Shown one piece after another: positions 45,378 through 56,003 of a stretch of DNA of 64,000 nt. The stretch spans positions 125,818 to 189,817 of the forward strand of contig CAJNYU010003629.1 in NCBI GenBank assembly GCA_905331475.1. Reading direction: 5' to 3'. Positions within the stretch are counted from its first letter, which is position 1, and each line of letters opens with the position of its first letter. Origin of the DNA: Rotaria socialis. Taxonomy: Eukaryota; Rotifera; Eurotatoria; Philodinida; Philodinidae. The notes beneath the pieces are model-generated. The model was given only the letters and a program-made list of their open reading frames with translations, did not search any database and was not told the DNA's origin. The translations under genes and the position numbers were made by a program.

Positions 45378-45539
45378 TCAAACTTGAAACTTGAATTCAA
45401 TTGAAAATTGAAAATTTCAACTTTCAACTTTTAAACCAATAGCATTCCGAATAATCGTGACTCATACATATATCGCTATGATTTGAAAGTTGAAAGTTGA
45501 AATTTTCTATTTTCAACTGAATTCAAGTTTCAAGTTTGA
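45378..45539. repeat. Short fold-back element with TCAAACTTGAAACTTGAATTC ends
   Basis: Arms of about 55 bp: the left reads TCAAACTTGAAACTTGAATT and the right ends GAATTCAAGTTTCAAGTTTGA. They enclose a roughly 50-bp centre. No coding. Target duplication not obvious. Confidence 0.75.
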
Positions 45540-45978
45540 CACTACCGCAATAACGTTTCTTCAGTGTCTTTCTTTTTCTCGAGTACTCGAAAGCTCCTCT
45601 AGAAATCGAGCATGGATCTCCAACAGGACAACATTTGAGCGCTCGAAATCAAAACAGAACGAACAATAAACCATATATTTTATATTTTCGAGCGATTGTC
45701 ACACCCATCGTATATTTTTTTAATCGTCTGCTTCAGTATTGGATAGACTTTTCTAATGCTTTTTGGCGGAGAGTATGAAAGAAGGTAGGCAAATTGAACG
45801 CAAGTAATGTTTCTTTTTAAATTTTTCCTTCCTTCTGTATTCTGTGCGGCGACATGACAGCCAGTAAGCACTTACTGGAAAAAAAGTAACTCACTTCATA
45901 GTTTCATCCACTTCCACGTGCCACGATTTTATTCACATTGCTTGTTGATTTCTGTCGTGTGACGCAAAAACGATTCAT

Positions 45979-48477
45979 ATGGGTCGTCAACAAAAAAAGG
46001 TTCGTCGAAAGCGCATTGGCAACAAAAAACAAACCAGATGTGGCTTACGTCTGGCTCATCTACCGCTACCATTCGGGGCTTCCGTTGATTTAAATACGTT
46101 TACACGTATCCTATTGTATGCCGGTGATCAAACTTTAGATAATGAATGGTATAAAGTCCGTCGACAACTCAATGAACTCGATTCTGACATGCAAATATTT
46201 GATAGCCTAGAAAATTGTATTAAATATATAAAACAAGATTATGTCGAAAAGCTCTATTTATTGGTGTTAAAAAGCAATAAAATGGGTATAAGGCATATAC
46301 AAAAATCTATTATAGATGCATGTTCTTCAAGCCAGTTAACACATTTTTATATTTTGAACGGTCAACAAGCAAATTTAGGCGACGAAGAAATCATAATAGA
46401 TGGTACATGTGATAATGACGATGATGAAAATAATCCTGAGATACAAAACAATAGCAATCAAATGTTCGTATCGATGGCAGTTTATGATGTTGCACATGGA
46501 CAAGAAATTTCTGTTAGAGATTTGACAAAGGATCAGGCTCGTTTCATGTGGTTTCAATTGCTGCTTGATGTCTTACTACGATTACCACGTAAACAAATAA
46601 ATATGAATGATATGTTGCAAGTAGCACGTGCTCATTACAGTTCGGATCTGGTTGAACTGAAAAAAATTGATGAATTTACTAGTGATTATCAAGCAACGAA
46701 AGCCATTTGGTGGTACACCAATGATTCATTTGCGTATCGTTTACTCAATCGAGCTTTTCGTACCCAAGACTTTCGAGTCATTTTCACTTTTCGCTTTTTT
46801 ATACTCGATCTCTTTACACAACTGGCAAAAGAAGAAAGAAAAGTTATGTCTTCACTACCAAAAAAAACATTTCGTGGCCAATTTTTGCCTATCGAGGAAT
46901 TCGAAACAATAAAAAAGAATGCTGGTGGTTTGATATCAATGAATACATTTACATCGACAACGACTGATTCACATGTAGCTTTCATTTATGCTGGTGATGG
47001 ATCACGTTTGCCATCCTATGTCTCGGTCGTCTTCGAAATTGACTTAAAGATCGATAATAAGAATCAATCATTTGAGCGACCATTTGCTTGCATAGCTGAT
47101 CACAGTAGTAAACATGGCGAGAAAGAGATTTTATTCTCAATGGGCACAATATTTCGTGTCATTTCGGTTAAAGAGTACGATTCGACATGGCTGATAGGAT
47201 TAGAGATTGAAACTCAAGTAAAAGAATGTCTCTCAAAGTTAACTGCTTATTTACGTACTGAAAATATGCATCCAATTGCAAGTGAACTTACACTCGGTGA
47301 TTTTTTACTCAATATGGGTGAATTGCATCAGGCTCAGCAGTTCTATGCAATCATGCTTCAACAGCAAGTGCTCAGCGATAGTAGCGATGGTGAAAAGGCC
47401 TTACTTTATAATAGTATTGGCATGTTGCACATTGATCGCGGTGATTATTGTGCTGCACGAAAACTTTTTAAACAAGCGCATACTATTGCAAAAAATGATC
47501 ATTCATTATTGTCTAGTACTTTGAATAATCTCGGATTAGTCGATCTAAATCAAGGTCGGTACAAGCGAGCATTGGAACATTTTCAGCGCGCTAAACGATG
47601 TAGGCCACCGGCAAAGAGATTAGCGAACATATTATCAAATATTGCTTCAATTTTTATCAATCGAGGTCAATTTAAAAAGGCAAGAAGTTATCTACGACGG
47701 GCAATGACCGCCGAGGAAAAATATTTGCCACCTTTGCATTTCGATTTTGCCAGTTCTTATGAGAATTTAGGAGTAGTTGAAATGAACATTGGAAATTATG
47801 TAAAAAGTTTAAGTTTGCTTGAAAAATCTTTGAGTATTTACCAGCAAAGTTTACCATCTAATCATCATCTTATGGCACATGCCCTTAATAATTTGGGTGT
47901 ACTACATACTCATATGGGAGATTTTGATCGAGCTCGTGAATATTATGAGCAAGCATTGAAAATTCAATTATCATCCTTTGAACGAACACAAGACCAGCAT
48001 TTATTGGTCGCTCAGTCGCTGAACAATCTTGGTACGTTGCAATTCGAAAAAGATGACTTTTCAGCTGCTGAAAGTTCATTTCAGCGCGCATTGGACATCA
48101 AATTAGCAATTGAAGGGCTTGATTCAAGCTCACATTTATCATTGGCAAACGGTTACAATAATCTTGCAATGATTCAACTTAAACAAGGTCGTTTTGAGGA
48201 AGCATTAGCTAATTTTGAACGAACATTACAAATTGAGCTTCCAATTGGTAATATGGCAGATATTGCTGTAACATACAACAATATAGGTGGAGTTTATCAC
48301 GAGAAAAACAATTTTATCAAGGCAAAATATTTCTATAAGAAAGCTGCTACAAAGGCACTCACTGTCTTGTCACGACACCATCCAAGTGTTGTACTGTACA
48401 AGAATAACATGGAAAAAGCAAGAAAAAACATTCGAAAAGATAAATTTAGAAAATCAGTGGATAATGGAGAAAAGTGA
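45979..48477 (+). CDS. Mono-ADP-ribosyltransferase (R-S-E class) with TPR array
   Basis: Intronless 832-residue protein. A basic N-terminus and a roughly 250-residue N-terminal region lead into an arginine-specific ART fold: FRGQ with the NAD-binding Arg at 299, a TFTSTT strand near 322-327 (the S-T-S element), and HGEKEIL with the E-x-E pair at 381/383, whose second Glu is catalytic. From about 430 to 815 run roughly ten tetratricopeptide repeats, with the alternating small/aromatic pattern (ALNNLGVLH...GDFDRAREYYEQAL) seen in kinesin light chains. The enzyme would transfer ADP-ribose from NAD to target proteins chosen by the TPR scaffold. There is no signal peptide, so it is probably cytosolic. 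ART-TPR fusions are rare in animals but, to my knowledge, expanded in bdelloids. All catalytic residues are present. Confidence 0.88.
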   Translation: MGRQQKKVRRKRIGNKKQTRCGLRLAHLPLPFGASVDLNTFTRILLYAGDQTLDNEWYKVRRQLNELDSDMQIFDSLENCIKYIKQDYVEKLYLLVLKSNKMGIRHIQKSIIDACSSSQLTHFYILNGQQANLGDEEIIIDGTCDNDDDENNPEIQNNSNQMFVSMAVYDVAHGQEISVRDLTKDQARFMWFQLLLDVLLRLPRKQINMNDMLQVARAHYSSDLVELKKIDEFTSDYQATKAIWWYTNDSFAYRLLNRAFRTQDFRVIFTFRFFILDLFTQLAKEERKVMSSLPKKTFRGQFLPIEEFETIKKNAGGLISMNTFTSTTTDSHVAFIYAGDGSRLPSYVSVVFEIDLKIDNKNQSFERPFACIADHSSKHGEKEILFSMGTIFRVISVKEYDSTWLIGLEIETQVKECLSKLTAYLRTENMHPIASELTLGDFLLNMGELHQAQQFYAIMLQQQVLSDSSDGEKALLYNSIGMLHIDRGDYCAARKLFKQAHTIAKNDHSLLSSTLNNLGLVDLNQGRYKRALEHFQRAKRCRPPAKRLANILSNIASIFINRGQFKKARSYLRRAMTAEEKYLPPLHFDFASSYENLGVVEMNIGNYVKSLSLLEKSLSIYQQSLPSNHHLMAHALNNLGVLHTHMGDFDRAREYYEQALKIQLSSFERTQDQHLLVAQSLNNLGTLQFEKDDFSAAESSFQRALDIKLAIEGLDSSSHLSLANGYNNLAMIQLKQGRFEEALANFERTLQIELPIGNMADIAVTYNNIGGVYHEKNNFIKAKYFYKKAATKALTVLSRHHPSVVLYKNNMEKARKNIRKDKFRKSVDNGEK

Positions 48478-49004
48478 AGTAAGATACGAATCATCGACCG
48501 TTTTGTTAAGAAATAAAAAACCTATTCAGATGTTGCTATCCTTTGCTTTCTGCGCGTTCTCTTTTATGTTGTGGGTTTTCTCTTGTCTTGATCTTATATG
48601 AATCTGCGCTTCCGTCTGACAAATTGATTGCCTTCCTGTTGAGGCTCTCCTCTTCTAAAAAAAGTCAGCTTTCGACAAAAATCTAAAATCTCAGAGAAGA
48701 CTACGGAGATAGTCTGAAGTCTGATCTTTCAGAAATCATGGAGCTTCTTATGCAGTATATCGTTTTCGTAAAAACATAAATAATATCTGTCTGCTGCTAC
48801 TCAAAAAAAAATTGCTTTGACAAAAATCTAAAAAAAGTTTTCGATTTTATTCTCGATCAAATGCAACAACTTAACTTGCTCAAAGAGTTTCTGGACATCA
48901 GACAAGAAGTTTGATTAGGGTAAAATACAGAAACCAGAGATGATCATACGACAGCCGGTTAGAGGGAAGAAAGGACGTGATTCAAAATTTTGCCTTGTCC
49001 TGCT
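48478..49004. other. Intergenic, no supported gene
   Basis: 3' side of the ART-TPR gene up to the border of the duplicated GT15 locus. No element recognised. Confidence 0.4.
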
Positions 49005-50273
49005 GGACAGGATGATTCTGTACTCATCATTGATACGCATTACGTACACATCATACAAGCAAATAATATGCTCATATATATTTTTTCCTTTGCTCTATGA
49101 AGCGAACACGCAAGCGAATGAAAATTTGGTCATTCCAGATGTTGTTTTCAAATTTTGCGAAAAAATATTGAAATAGATCGAGTTTCAGCTAAAACTGAGA
49201 GTTTTTCATGGAGATTCTTACAACATGAAGTTAACGCTACTTTGATGAGTGTTCAATTATTCTCTTCGTCAAAATGAAGAATGTATTTCATGGATGAATG
49301 GTTACATTTGATTTTGTATATTGATACAATGAGTCGAAAAAAAAATGATTCGTTCAATCTATTTCCTCATATCATTAAAACAAAAAATAGCATAGTAAAG
49401 CAAGAGCCAACGTTCCTGCATGTAAATTAGTTCATATTCGTATGAAATGAATTCTGTCAAGATGTGGTGTTTGCTTTGTTTTACGATTGTAGAAAAGTGT
49501 TAAAAAAAACAGCGTGTAGATACGTGAGCCGTTTTCCGGCTCATTTTACGATTCGATAAATAATGAAACGTGTACGATACAAATATAACAATCGTTGTCG
49601 CTGTTTGTATAGCATTTTATGTTTTATCATTGGGTGTAGTATTCTTATTATTAAATTTAGCTGGTACGATGCTCAACGATCGATATGTTTACCTAAAAAT
49701 CCTGATGATGAAATAATCGATCGTCAAGATGAATGGCAATATCAAAATGGCATCACTGGTCAATGGTATCATTGGAGAACAGTATACAAAAGTTCATGAA
49801 GACGATCGAATTAATAATGACATTCAGCAATCTTCAGCGCAAATATTAGGTAATTCTACTCCATTAACTTTTGAACATGTCAAATTTTCTAACATTTCAA
49901 TTCAACCTGGACGCCTTCATCGTCGATGGGCCCCCAAGTATTTTCATGTGTCGGGTTTTTACTCTGGTGCTTCCAGATTATCCTTTATCAAAATTATTTT
50001 CATACTATTGGCGACTTGATACACATTCTTATACGTTTGGAGGACAGCTGATTGAAGATCCATTTGAAATCATTCAAAAACGAAAAATTCAATATGCTTT
50101 TACCATGGCTAATAGAGGCAATGAGGCGCATACTCTTGATTTATGATAATTTCTTCATCATTTTCTCAAGGAATATTGTTTGAAACTTTCAAGAAATTTC
50201 CGTAAAACACAACCTGGTTAGATCGATAGTTATTCAACTGCGATTTTTTTTACAAATTTAGCTATAGAAAATG
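49005..50273 (+). repeat. Inverted segmental duplication, truncated copy
   Basis: Matches the minus strand of 25399-26886. Homology starts near GGACAGGATGATTCTG and ends at AAATG (50273), where the next bases are the telomere-like hairpin. The copy is about 220 bp shorter, mainly through one internal deletion of about 170 bp. Confidence 0.9.
49563..50273 (+). pseudogene. Truncated GT15 mannosyltransferase pseudogene
   Basis: The first 76 codons are nearly identical to the intact gene at 25064-26278. A deletion of about 57 codons then joins TVYK to the FHEDD region out of frame. Later blocks (NSTPLTFEHVKFSNI, YYWRLDTHSYTFGG, DPFEII, SYSTAIFFTNLAI) are recognisable in shifting frames, with a TGA after HTLDL and a TAG after TQPG. 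The last third, including the RWGDAPVH motif, is absent because homology stops at 50273. Clearly non-functional. Confidence 0.93.
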
Positions 50274-50276
50274 ATG

Positions 50277-50318
50277 CGGGTGTGGGTGTACACAGACGCT
50301 TGACGCACGCCCACACCC
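50277..50318. repeat. Telomere-like inverted hairpin 5, at the pseudogene breakpoint
   Basis: Left arm CGGGTGTGGGTGT, right arm ACGCCCACACCC, with an 18-bp spacer. It starts 4 bp after the last base homologous to the intact GT15 gene. Confidence 0.8.
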
Positions 50319-50637
50319 AAAACAGAACTTGCAAACAATCTCGGGAAACGTTTAAAATCTTCATAGATAGCTTTGATTGGTGAATATTAACTTAGAAAAA
50401 GAGGTAAATTTGGGTTCGTTCTTGTGAATCATAAGAAAATGAACTGTTTTATTCTTTTTCATAGTCAGTTTTGTTCGTTGCATTCTCTTATTGAGACACT
50501 GGCAACAGTTGAAATATAATTGTCAGATAAAAATTGTAATTGTGTAATGTTCAATGCAATACTTAATATTCAAAAAATCGAATACATTTCTCTAATTTTT
50601 TTATTCTTAACTATTGAAAAATGCGAGTGTTCAATAT
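50319..50637. other. Intergenic, no supported gene
   Basis: Short spacer between the hairpin and the end of the AAA ATPase gene; holds that gene's 3' UTR. No resumption of GT15 homology was found. Confidence 0.4.
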
Positions 50638-53600
50638 TTAATTTCGGTATCTCATTAGTTCAATCCATTGGTCATTGTATACTTGTCGACAAGCCGTTTC
50701 CCATTCCATGATCATATCTTGGTCTAGCCGTTGCATCGGCTGTCTTTGATTTCGTCGTTGTTGTGATCGTCGACATTCATCGGTGAAACCATGTTTCCCC
50801 TTTTTACACCCACCGGTCGATCCAGCGCCAGATTGCAGAGTAGCGCCACAACATATCCATTTAAATTTATTTTTTTCTCGTTCTACTGCGTCCCGTCGAT
50901 CGGAATTACTCATAGCTTCTGACTCAATTTTACATAAATACAGCGTTGCTTCGTTTAGACTGTAATAGGCCAAATCAGCAGATGCATTATCATAAATGAA
51001 ACCATCATGATGCGTACAAGACCCTTGAAAAAAATGTATAAATAGTCACGTTTACTGTTCATATAACAGCCAAAAGTGAAAAGTAAGTAAAATTTCAAGA
51101 AAATTTGCGGCAGTACAGTAATGGCTATTGATAAATACTCGGTAAAAACGTTTGATTAACTCAATTAAAATACCGAAACATGCATAACTTACCCATTTTA
51201 TTTTCATTTTCTATATAAAAATCTCGACATTTGACACATTGAATCAAATCTTCACTTTTTCGTCTTTCATCTTCCATTTCATCTTCTTCGTGTTTCGTTT
51301 GAGTAAAACCTACATCAACACAAAATTGGCGTAGTAAAAATGGTTCACGTGTAACTGCAATAGTCCATTTTTCAACCCGTTGAGCATCATTAGGCGACAC
51401 TGTTGCTTCAATGACAGCTTCGCGAAATCTTGCTCGAACATATGTATAAATATTTTGATTGACAACCGAACTATTTGAAGATCGACCCATTGAACTTTCC
51501 GATTCACTTTTATTAACACCAATTAATGAATCTAAATCGTAGACAATCAAGGAACGATGGTATGCAGCGTATTCATCATAACGTTCTTTCAATGTTTCAA
51601 ATATTTTCTTTTCATCGTAGGCACTTTGAGATGATAATAAATTTAGATCAATCAATTGTAACAATTGTACATTTCGATCTTTGCCATAACGTGTTATGCG
51701 TTCAAGAAGTTGTTGTAGATTTGTTTCATTTTCGTTCAGATTATGTTCAATAATAATATTTTTTGGTGCTCGCAATGTAAGATTACGTGCTTCAATTCGA
51801 ACACATTGATCACATAAACTGATAATGATTCGACCTGTATAAGTAATAGCTAGACTTCGTTGATCGTCTATTAAATGGGATATTTGTTGTAGATTATTCG
51901 CTGGATTTTGATTTGGTACAGCTAAATTACGCAAAAGTAAACGTGGCAATGTATCACTACCAAGCGAAATTTGATATTGTTTTGCTGTTTTATCAGCTAA
52001 TTGTAGAGCATCAACATAACTCATTTTATATGTTGAATCCTTGCGTAGTTGGACCATTGAATAGACGGTAATCGTTCGACTAAGTGCACTAGAACAAAAA
52101 TTGATTTCACCAAAACTAATCATTTGGAATATGTTGAGTTTGATTCATTTTGAAAAGGCTTAGAGTATTTTTTTTACATGTATTTGATGCATGAAGTCAA
52201 TATGATACTTTTGAAAATCATGAGAAGTTGTTTTAATGAGATACATTGATTCTGAAAAGCTAACTTCGTAGATGTGTTTTAATTTGCAGTAGAATACAAC
52301 ACACAATAGAATTAAGATAAATAACTTTCAGCGTCTGTACTGTTCGCTTTTTTGGGTTTCCAGAAATTCTGGAAATACATCAAATCAAATACGAAAGGGG
52401 GGATTTCTCCTTCTGCTTCTTCTATGTCTGTAACATCATTCGATTGTCTTTGCCTTGTGGCTATTCCGCTGCATACTCTATGCCTATCATATTCCGCTAT
52501 TCGAAGTGTAAATGTAAACGAATACAAGATTTACATCTTCACTCTATGTTTTTCTAAGCCATAGCTTCTCGTGTATCTTTTAAATGATAAACATACCCAA
52601 CCGCTGCTCCACTGAAATTTGTCGTAGCAATAGTTAATCGTTCCAACATGTCTGTTTCCAAAACCCAATCTGGTATTTGTGAAAGAATATTTTGTCGTGC
52701 TTCTGATGATGGTCGACCGACAAAAAATTTCCCAGACATACGTCGTAGAAAAGCTTCATCCATCATATGTAAACGATTCGTCGCACAGAATATCATTAGA
52801 TTCGGAATATCTTTAATACCCTCGATAAGACTAAGTAGAACACTAATCTTATCAACTTTGCCTTCAGATGAATCTTCATCACGTTTCGGTGCTAGAGAAT
52901 CGATTTCATCGATTGAGACACAACATTGTGTATATGGTATACGATTGCAACGTGTACATAAAGCAATAATGATGCGTTCAGATTCGCCAACAAGTGGACG
53001 ATTCAATTCACCAGCGGCTAGTGGTGGGCCTACCATTTGTATACCGATTTTAGTTGCTAATTTACTCATTATTTCTGATTTACCCGTACCTACCAACGAT
53101 TTAAAAAAAACCCGACATGATACAGTGTTCTGCGCGTTCAGATACTTATAATTTTACCTGGTGGACCAAACATGATAAAGCCACGATGTGGTTTAACCAA
53201 TTTTTTATGAACAGCTTTTTGTTTTTTATTCAGCTCGAATTGAACATTTTTCAATTGATTTCGTTTTTCATCTAATTCTTTTTCATAACCTTTAACAACT
53301 TTATTGACATCATCTTTTAATTGCTGATATTCATTAATATTTTGTTCCAAGTTTTGCTCTTTTTTCTTCCATTCTTGATCTGACAGTTGAACAAATGCAG
53401 CTTGTTCATGCTCATTACGGCGGTTGATATTTTTCATTTGTTCCGACTTCTTTCTTAAATAAGCAAGACATTTATCCTGCAATTCTTTTTCTGCCCTTGT
53501 TATCAACTCATCGTAGGTCCAATAGATGCCAACCTGCTCATCATATAGATATTTAAGTGATTTTATCTCATCGGTCAATTTCTTTTCTTCGTTTTCTCGT

Positions 53601-55315
53601 TGTTCACGAAGAACTTGATGGTTATGTCGCTCCATCTTCAATTCATGCTCAGTTATTGTTAATGGAAGAAAAAATTCTTTCATATTATCGAATAGACCAT
53701 CATCTGAAAATCCTTCTTCACGTATTTCTTGAAATGATAACTCGACACATTGCGGATCCAATTTTGCTATTGTTGTACTTGGTTTCAAATCGACAGTATC
53801 TCTTAATGAATGGTAGAAGAACAGTTTGATCATATGTAAATTCGCTAATAATTCCGATGTTGAATATGATGCTACAGATTCTAAGAACAGAAAACGAAAA
53901 AAAAAATAAATCTAAGAGCTCGATATTTATTTTCATATTGCTTAGAAATAATGCATTATTTTGATGGCATAAATTTCATTGTTGAGAAAAGTGTATGTGC
54001 CAAGTGACTCGTAAATAGAGAGCAGCACTATCCTGTTGAGTGGGAATAACTCAGCGTACTTTAAAAAAAGCAGGTGTGTACCTTGTTTTTCATTTTCATC
54101 TTCGAATTTTGTTGCAATTTTTTTTCGCTTTTCATCAACAGCTGTTTGCTTTTCTCGATCAACATATGTTTTAATTGTTTTCTTGGCATTCATGGACAAT
54201 TTAACTATTCTATCCCAATCGGTCTCCTTTAAATTAGCTAAATGGGAATATGTTGTAATATCTTCGAGTTCTCGCAGTTGTTTCAACCATATATCATTCA
54301 TGCCATTATTTTCTTTCAAACATATATCACCTATAAAACTTTCCAACGAATTGGTATTTGGTCGTTCAATTGTCATTGCTTCTCCACTGTCATTGATTTT
54401 ATTATACGCATCATTTACTTGCCAGTAGATCTGACCATTGGTAGCAAAACGCCATTGCTTTGGGAAAACTTGATCAGAACATGGTTTTAACCAAATATCA
54501 AATAGATCATGAAAATGATCAAAATGCCACGTACTAAAATCATCTGTAAGACTGATTGGTTCGACAAGACGAAATCGTGTTTGTGGATGAGCAAATGAAA
54601 TGATGCCTCGATTTTCTAACTGATGACGAATAAATGAATCGAGTACACATCCAAATGGTAATTTTGTTCGATCTTGCGTTACAGTCGTCGTAGAAGCTGA
54701 GTTTTGTGGTGATTGCCGACAATGATCTGTTCTATTTTATGTCAAGGAAAGAGAAAAATGTATAATACCTGCGTGTCTGGGTGTTCTCATCATGAACAAT
54801 CATGCCCACACCCTTCACTCTACTCTCTTCGATTATACTTACACTGAGCGATTCTTAGTTATTGATGGCTGTTTTTGAATTTGTTGTAGTAAGAATTTGC
54901 TGATGAAGTCTTGAATTTCTTTTGTATTCATCTTCATACTTAGTACGCATAGGCATTCGTCTAAGACTACTGGTGACGTTTGTTGTTTACTTGTTGCTGG
55001 TATTGTATTCATTTTGTTATTTACCAAAATCGAGTTTGCTTGATATAGAGCTTTCAATTGCATTTTCGATCTATGAATATCGTCGTATCTGACACACAAT
55101 CTTAGATATTCTCTATCGCTTCCTTCTTGTATCAGATTCGATTGTTGACAAACATCATCTAAAGCTTTCTCGTTAATTTCATGATCGTCCAAATCATCGA
55201 CTTTTGTCAAATTCTTATAAATACTCTGAATGTTTCTTAGATTATCCATGTTGATGGAACTTGCATCTTGTGATAATGAGAGATATTTTGCAACGGTCTT
55301 GTTTTGTTCTGCCAT
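50638..55315 (-). CDS. NSF-like AAA ATPase with coiled coil and C-terminal CHORD-like zinc domain (six exons)
   Basis: Exons (minus): 55315-54843, 54731-54082, 53880-53158, 53089-52597, 52088-51193 and 51023-50638. Every junction is GT-AG and phase-consistent; the product is about 1206 residues. Residues 1-375 have no known domain. About 415-610 is a long charged coiled coil. An AAA module follows: Walker A GPPGTGKS spans the exon 3/4 junction near 613-620, Walker B is CVSIDEIDSLAP near 670, a sensor-like FCATNRLHMMDEAF follows, then RR and FSGAAVG. About 780-1070 includes SLIVYDLDSLIG, like the Walker B of an NSF D2 domain, but no second Walker A was seen, so D2 looks inactive. The C-terminus has C-xx-C, C-xx-H-x-G, W-x-CC and GC-xx-G-x-H, the order and spacing of CHORD zinc domains, with a roughly 40-residue insertion. 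Likely a hexameric remodelling ATPase; partners unknown. Confidence 0.85.
54772..54813. repeat. Telomere-like inverted hairpin 6, inside an intron
   Basis: GTGTCTGGGTGT faces GCCCACACCC across about 20 bp, within the first intron (54732-54842) of the AAA ATPase gene. It is the weakest of the six but has the same layout. Confidence 0.5.
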
Positions 55316-55732
55316 GATTAATTCTAAAATTGAAATACAAGTAAATCTTTAGTGTAAATGTTACTTGCTATGTCCTAACACTCCCACTCAAATCCATGCC
55401 CTTTTGTGACGATTTCTGATAGAAGAAGTGCTGGCATCGATGGAACTTTGCTTTATTTCATTTCTTCATATCATGAATCGTACCGACTACACAAAAAGCA
55501 CACACTTAAATACTCAACCAACCAAGAGAACGAAGGCTGATGACAGTTAAGGACAAACGCTAAGGACATCAAAACAAATACAAAACAGAGAAAAGGCAAA
55601 TTACATGGTAAGAACAAAATAACAGTCACGCTTAACTGTGAGCGTTACACTTTTGTATTTTTAAAATTACGAAAGATTAAAATAGATATTCCCTAGACTG
55701 AAAGGATAGAGTCTAGAAACCGTAATTCACCT
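55316..55732. other. Upstream region of the AAA ATPase gene
   Basis: Promoter and leader of the minus-strand gene presumably lie here. No gene or element recognised. Confidence 0.4.
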
Positions 55733-56002
55733 GTGTCTGTCTGTCTGTCTGTAACAATGGCACAAATGACCATTTCTATGGCACAATTGACCATTTCTGT
55801 GGCACAAATGACCATTTCTATGGCACAATTGACTATTTCTGTGGTACAAATGACCATTTTCATGGCACAAATGACCAATCTTATGGCACAAATGGCCAAT
55901 TCTTATGGTACAATTGACCATTCCTGTGGCACGATTGACCATTCCTGTGGTAAAATCGACCATTTGCATGGCACAATTGACCATTTCGATGGAACAAATG
56001 AC
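55733..56002. repeat. Minisatellite of about 21 bp (TGGCACAAATGACCATTTCTA type)
   Basis: Twelve or so tandem units alternate ATGGCACAATTGACCATTTC and GTGGCACAAATGACC variants, preceded by a (TGTC)n run. Units drift toward the right end. The array stops at an unresolved N at 56003. It is open in several frames, but this is a property of the repeat, not a gene. Confidence 0.9.
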
Positions 56003-56003
56003 N

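Noticed and set aside
52312-52527. Minus-strand frame inside the AAA ATPase locus that might be an exon
   Set aside because: The intron 52596-52089 splices in phase from FSGAAVG to the next exon at a strong TTGTTCTAG acceptor; this frame lies within that intron.
53557-53829. Plus-strand 90-residue frame
   Set aside because: Antisense shadow of the coiled-coil exon of the AAA ATPase.
55733-56002. Open frames through the region in several frames on both strands
   Set aside because: They arise from a 21-bp tandem repeat without stop codons; no start context, splice signals or non-repetitive coding.
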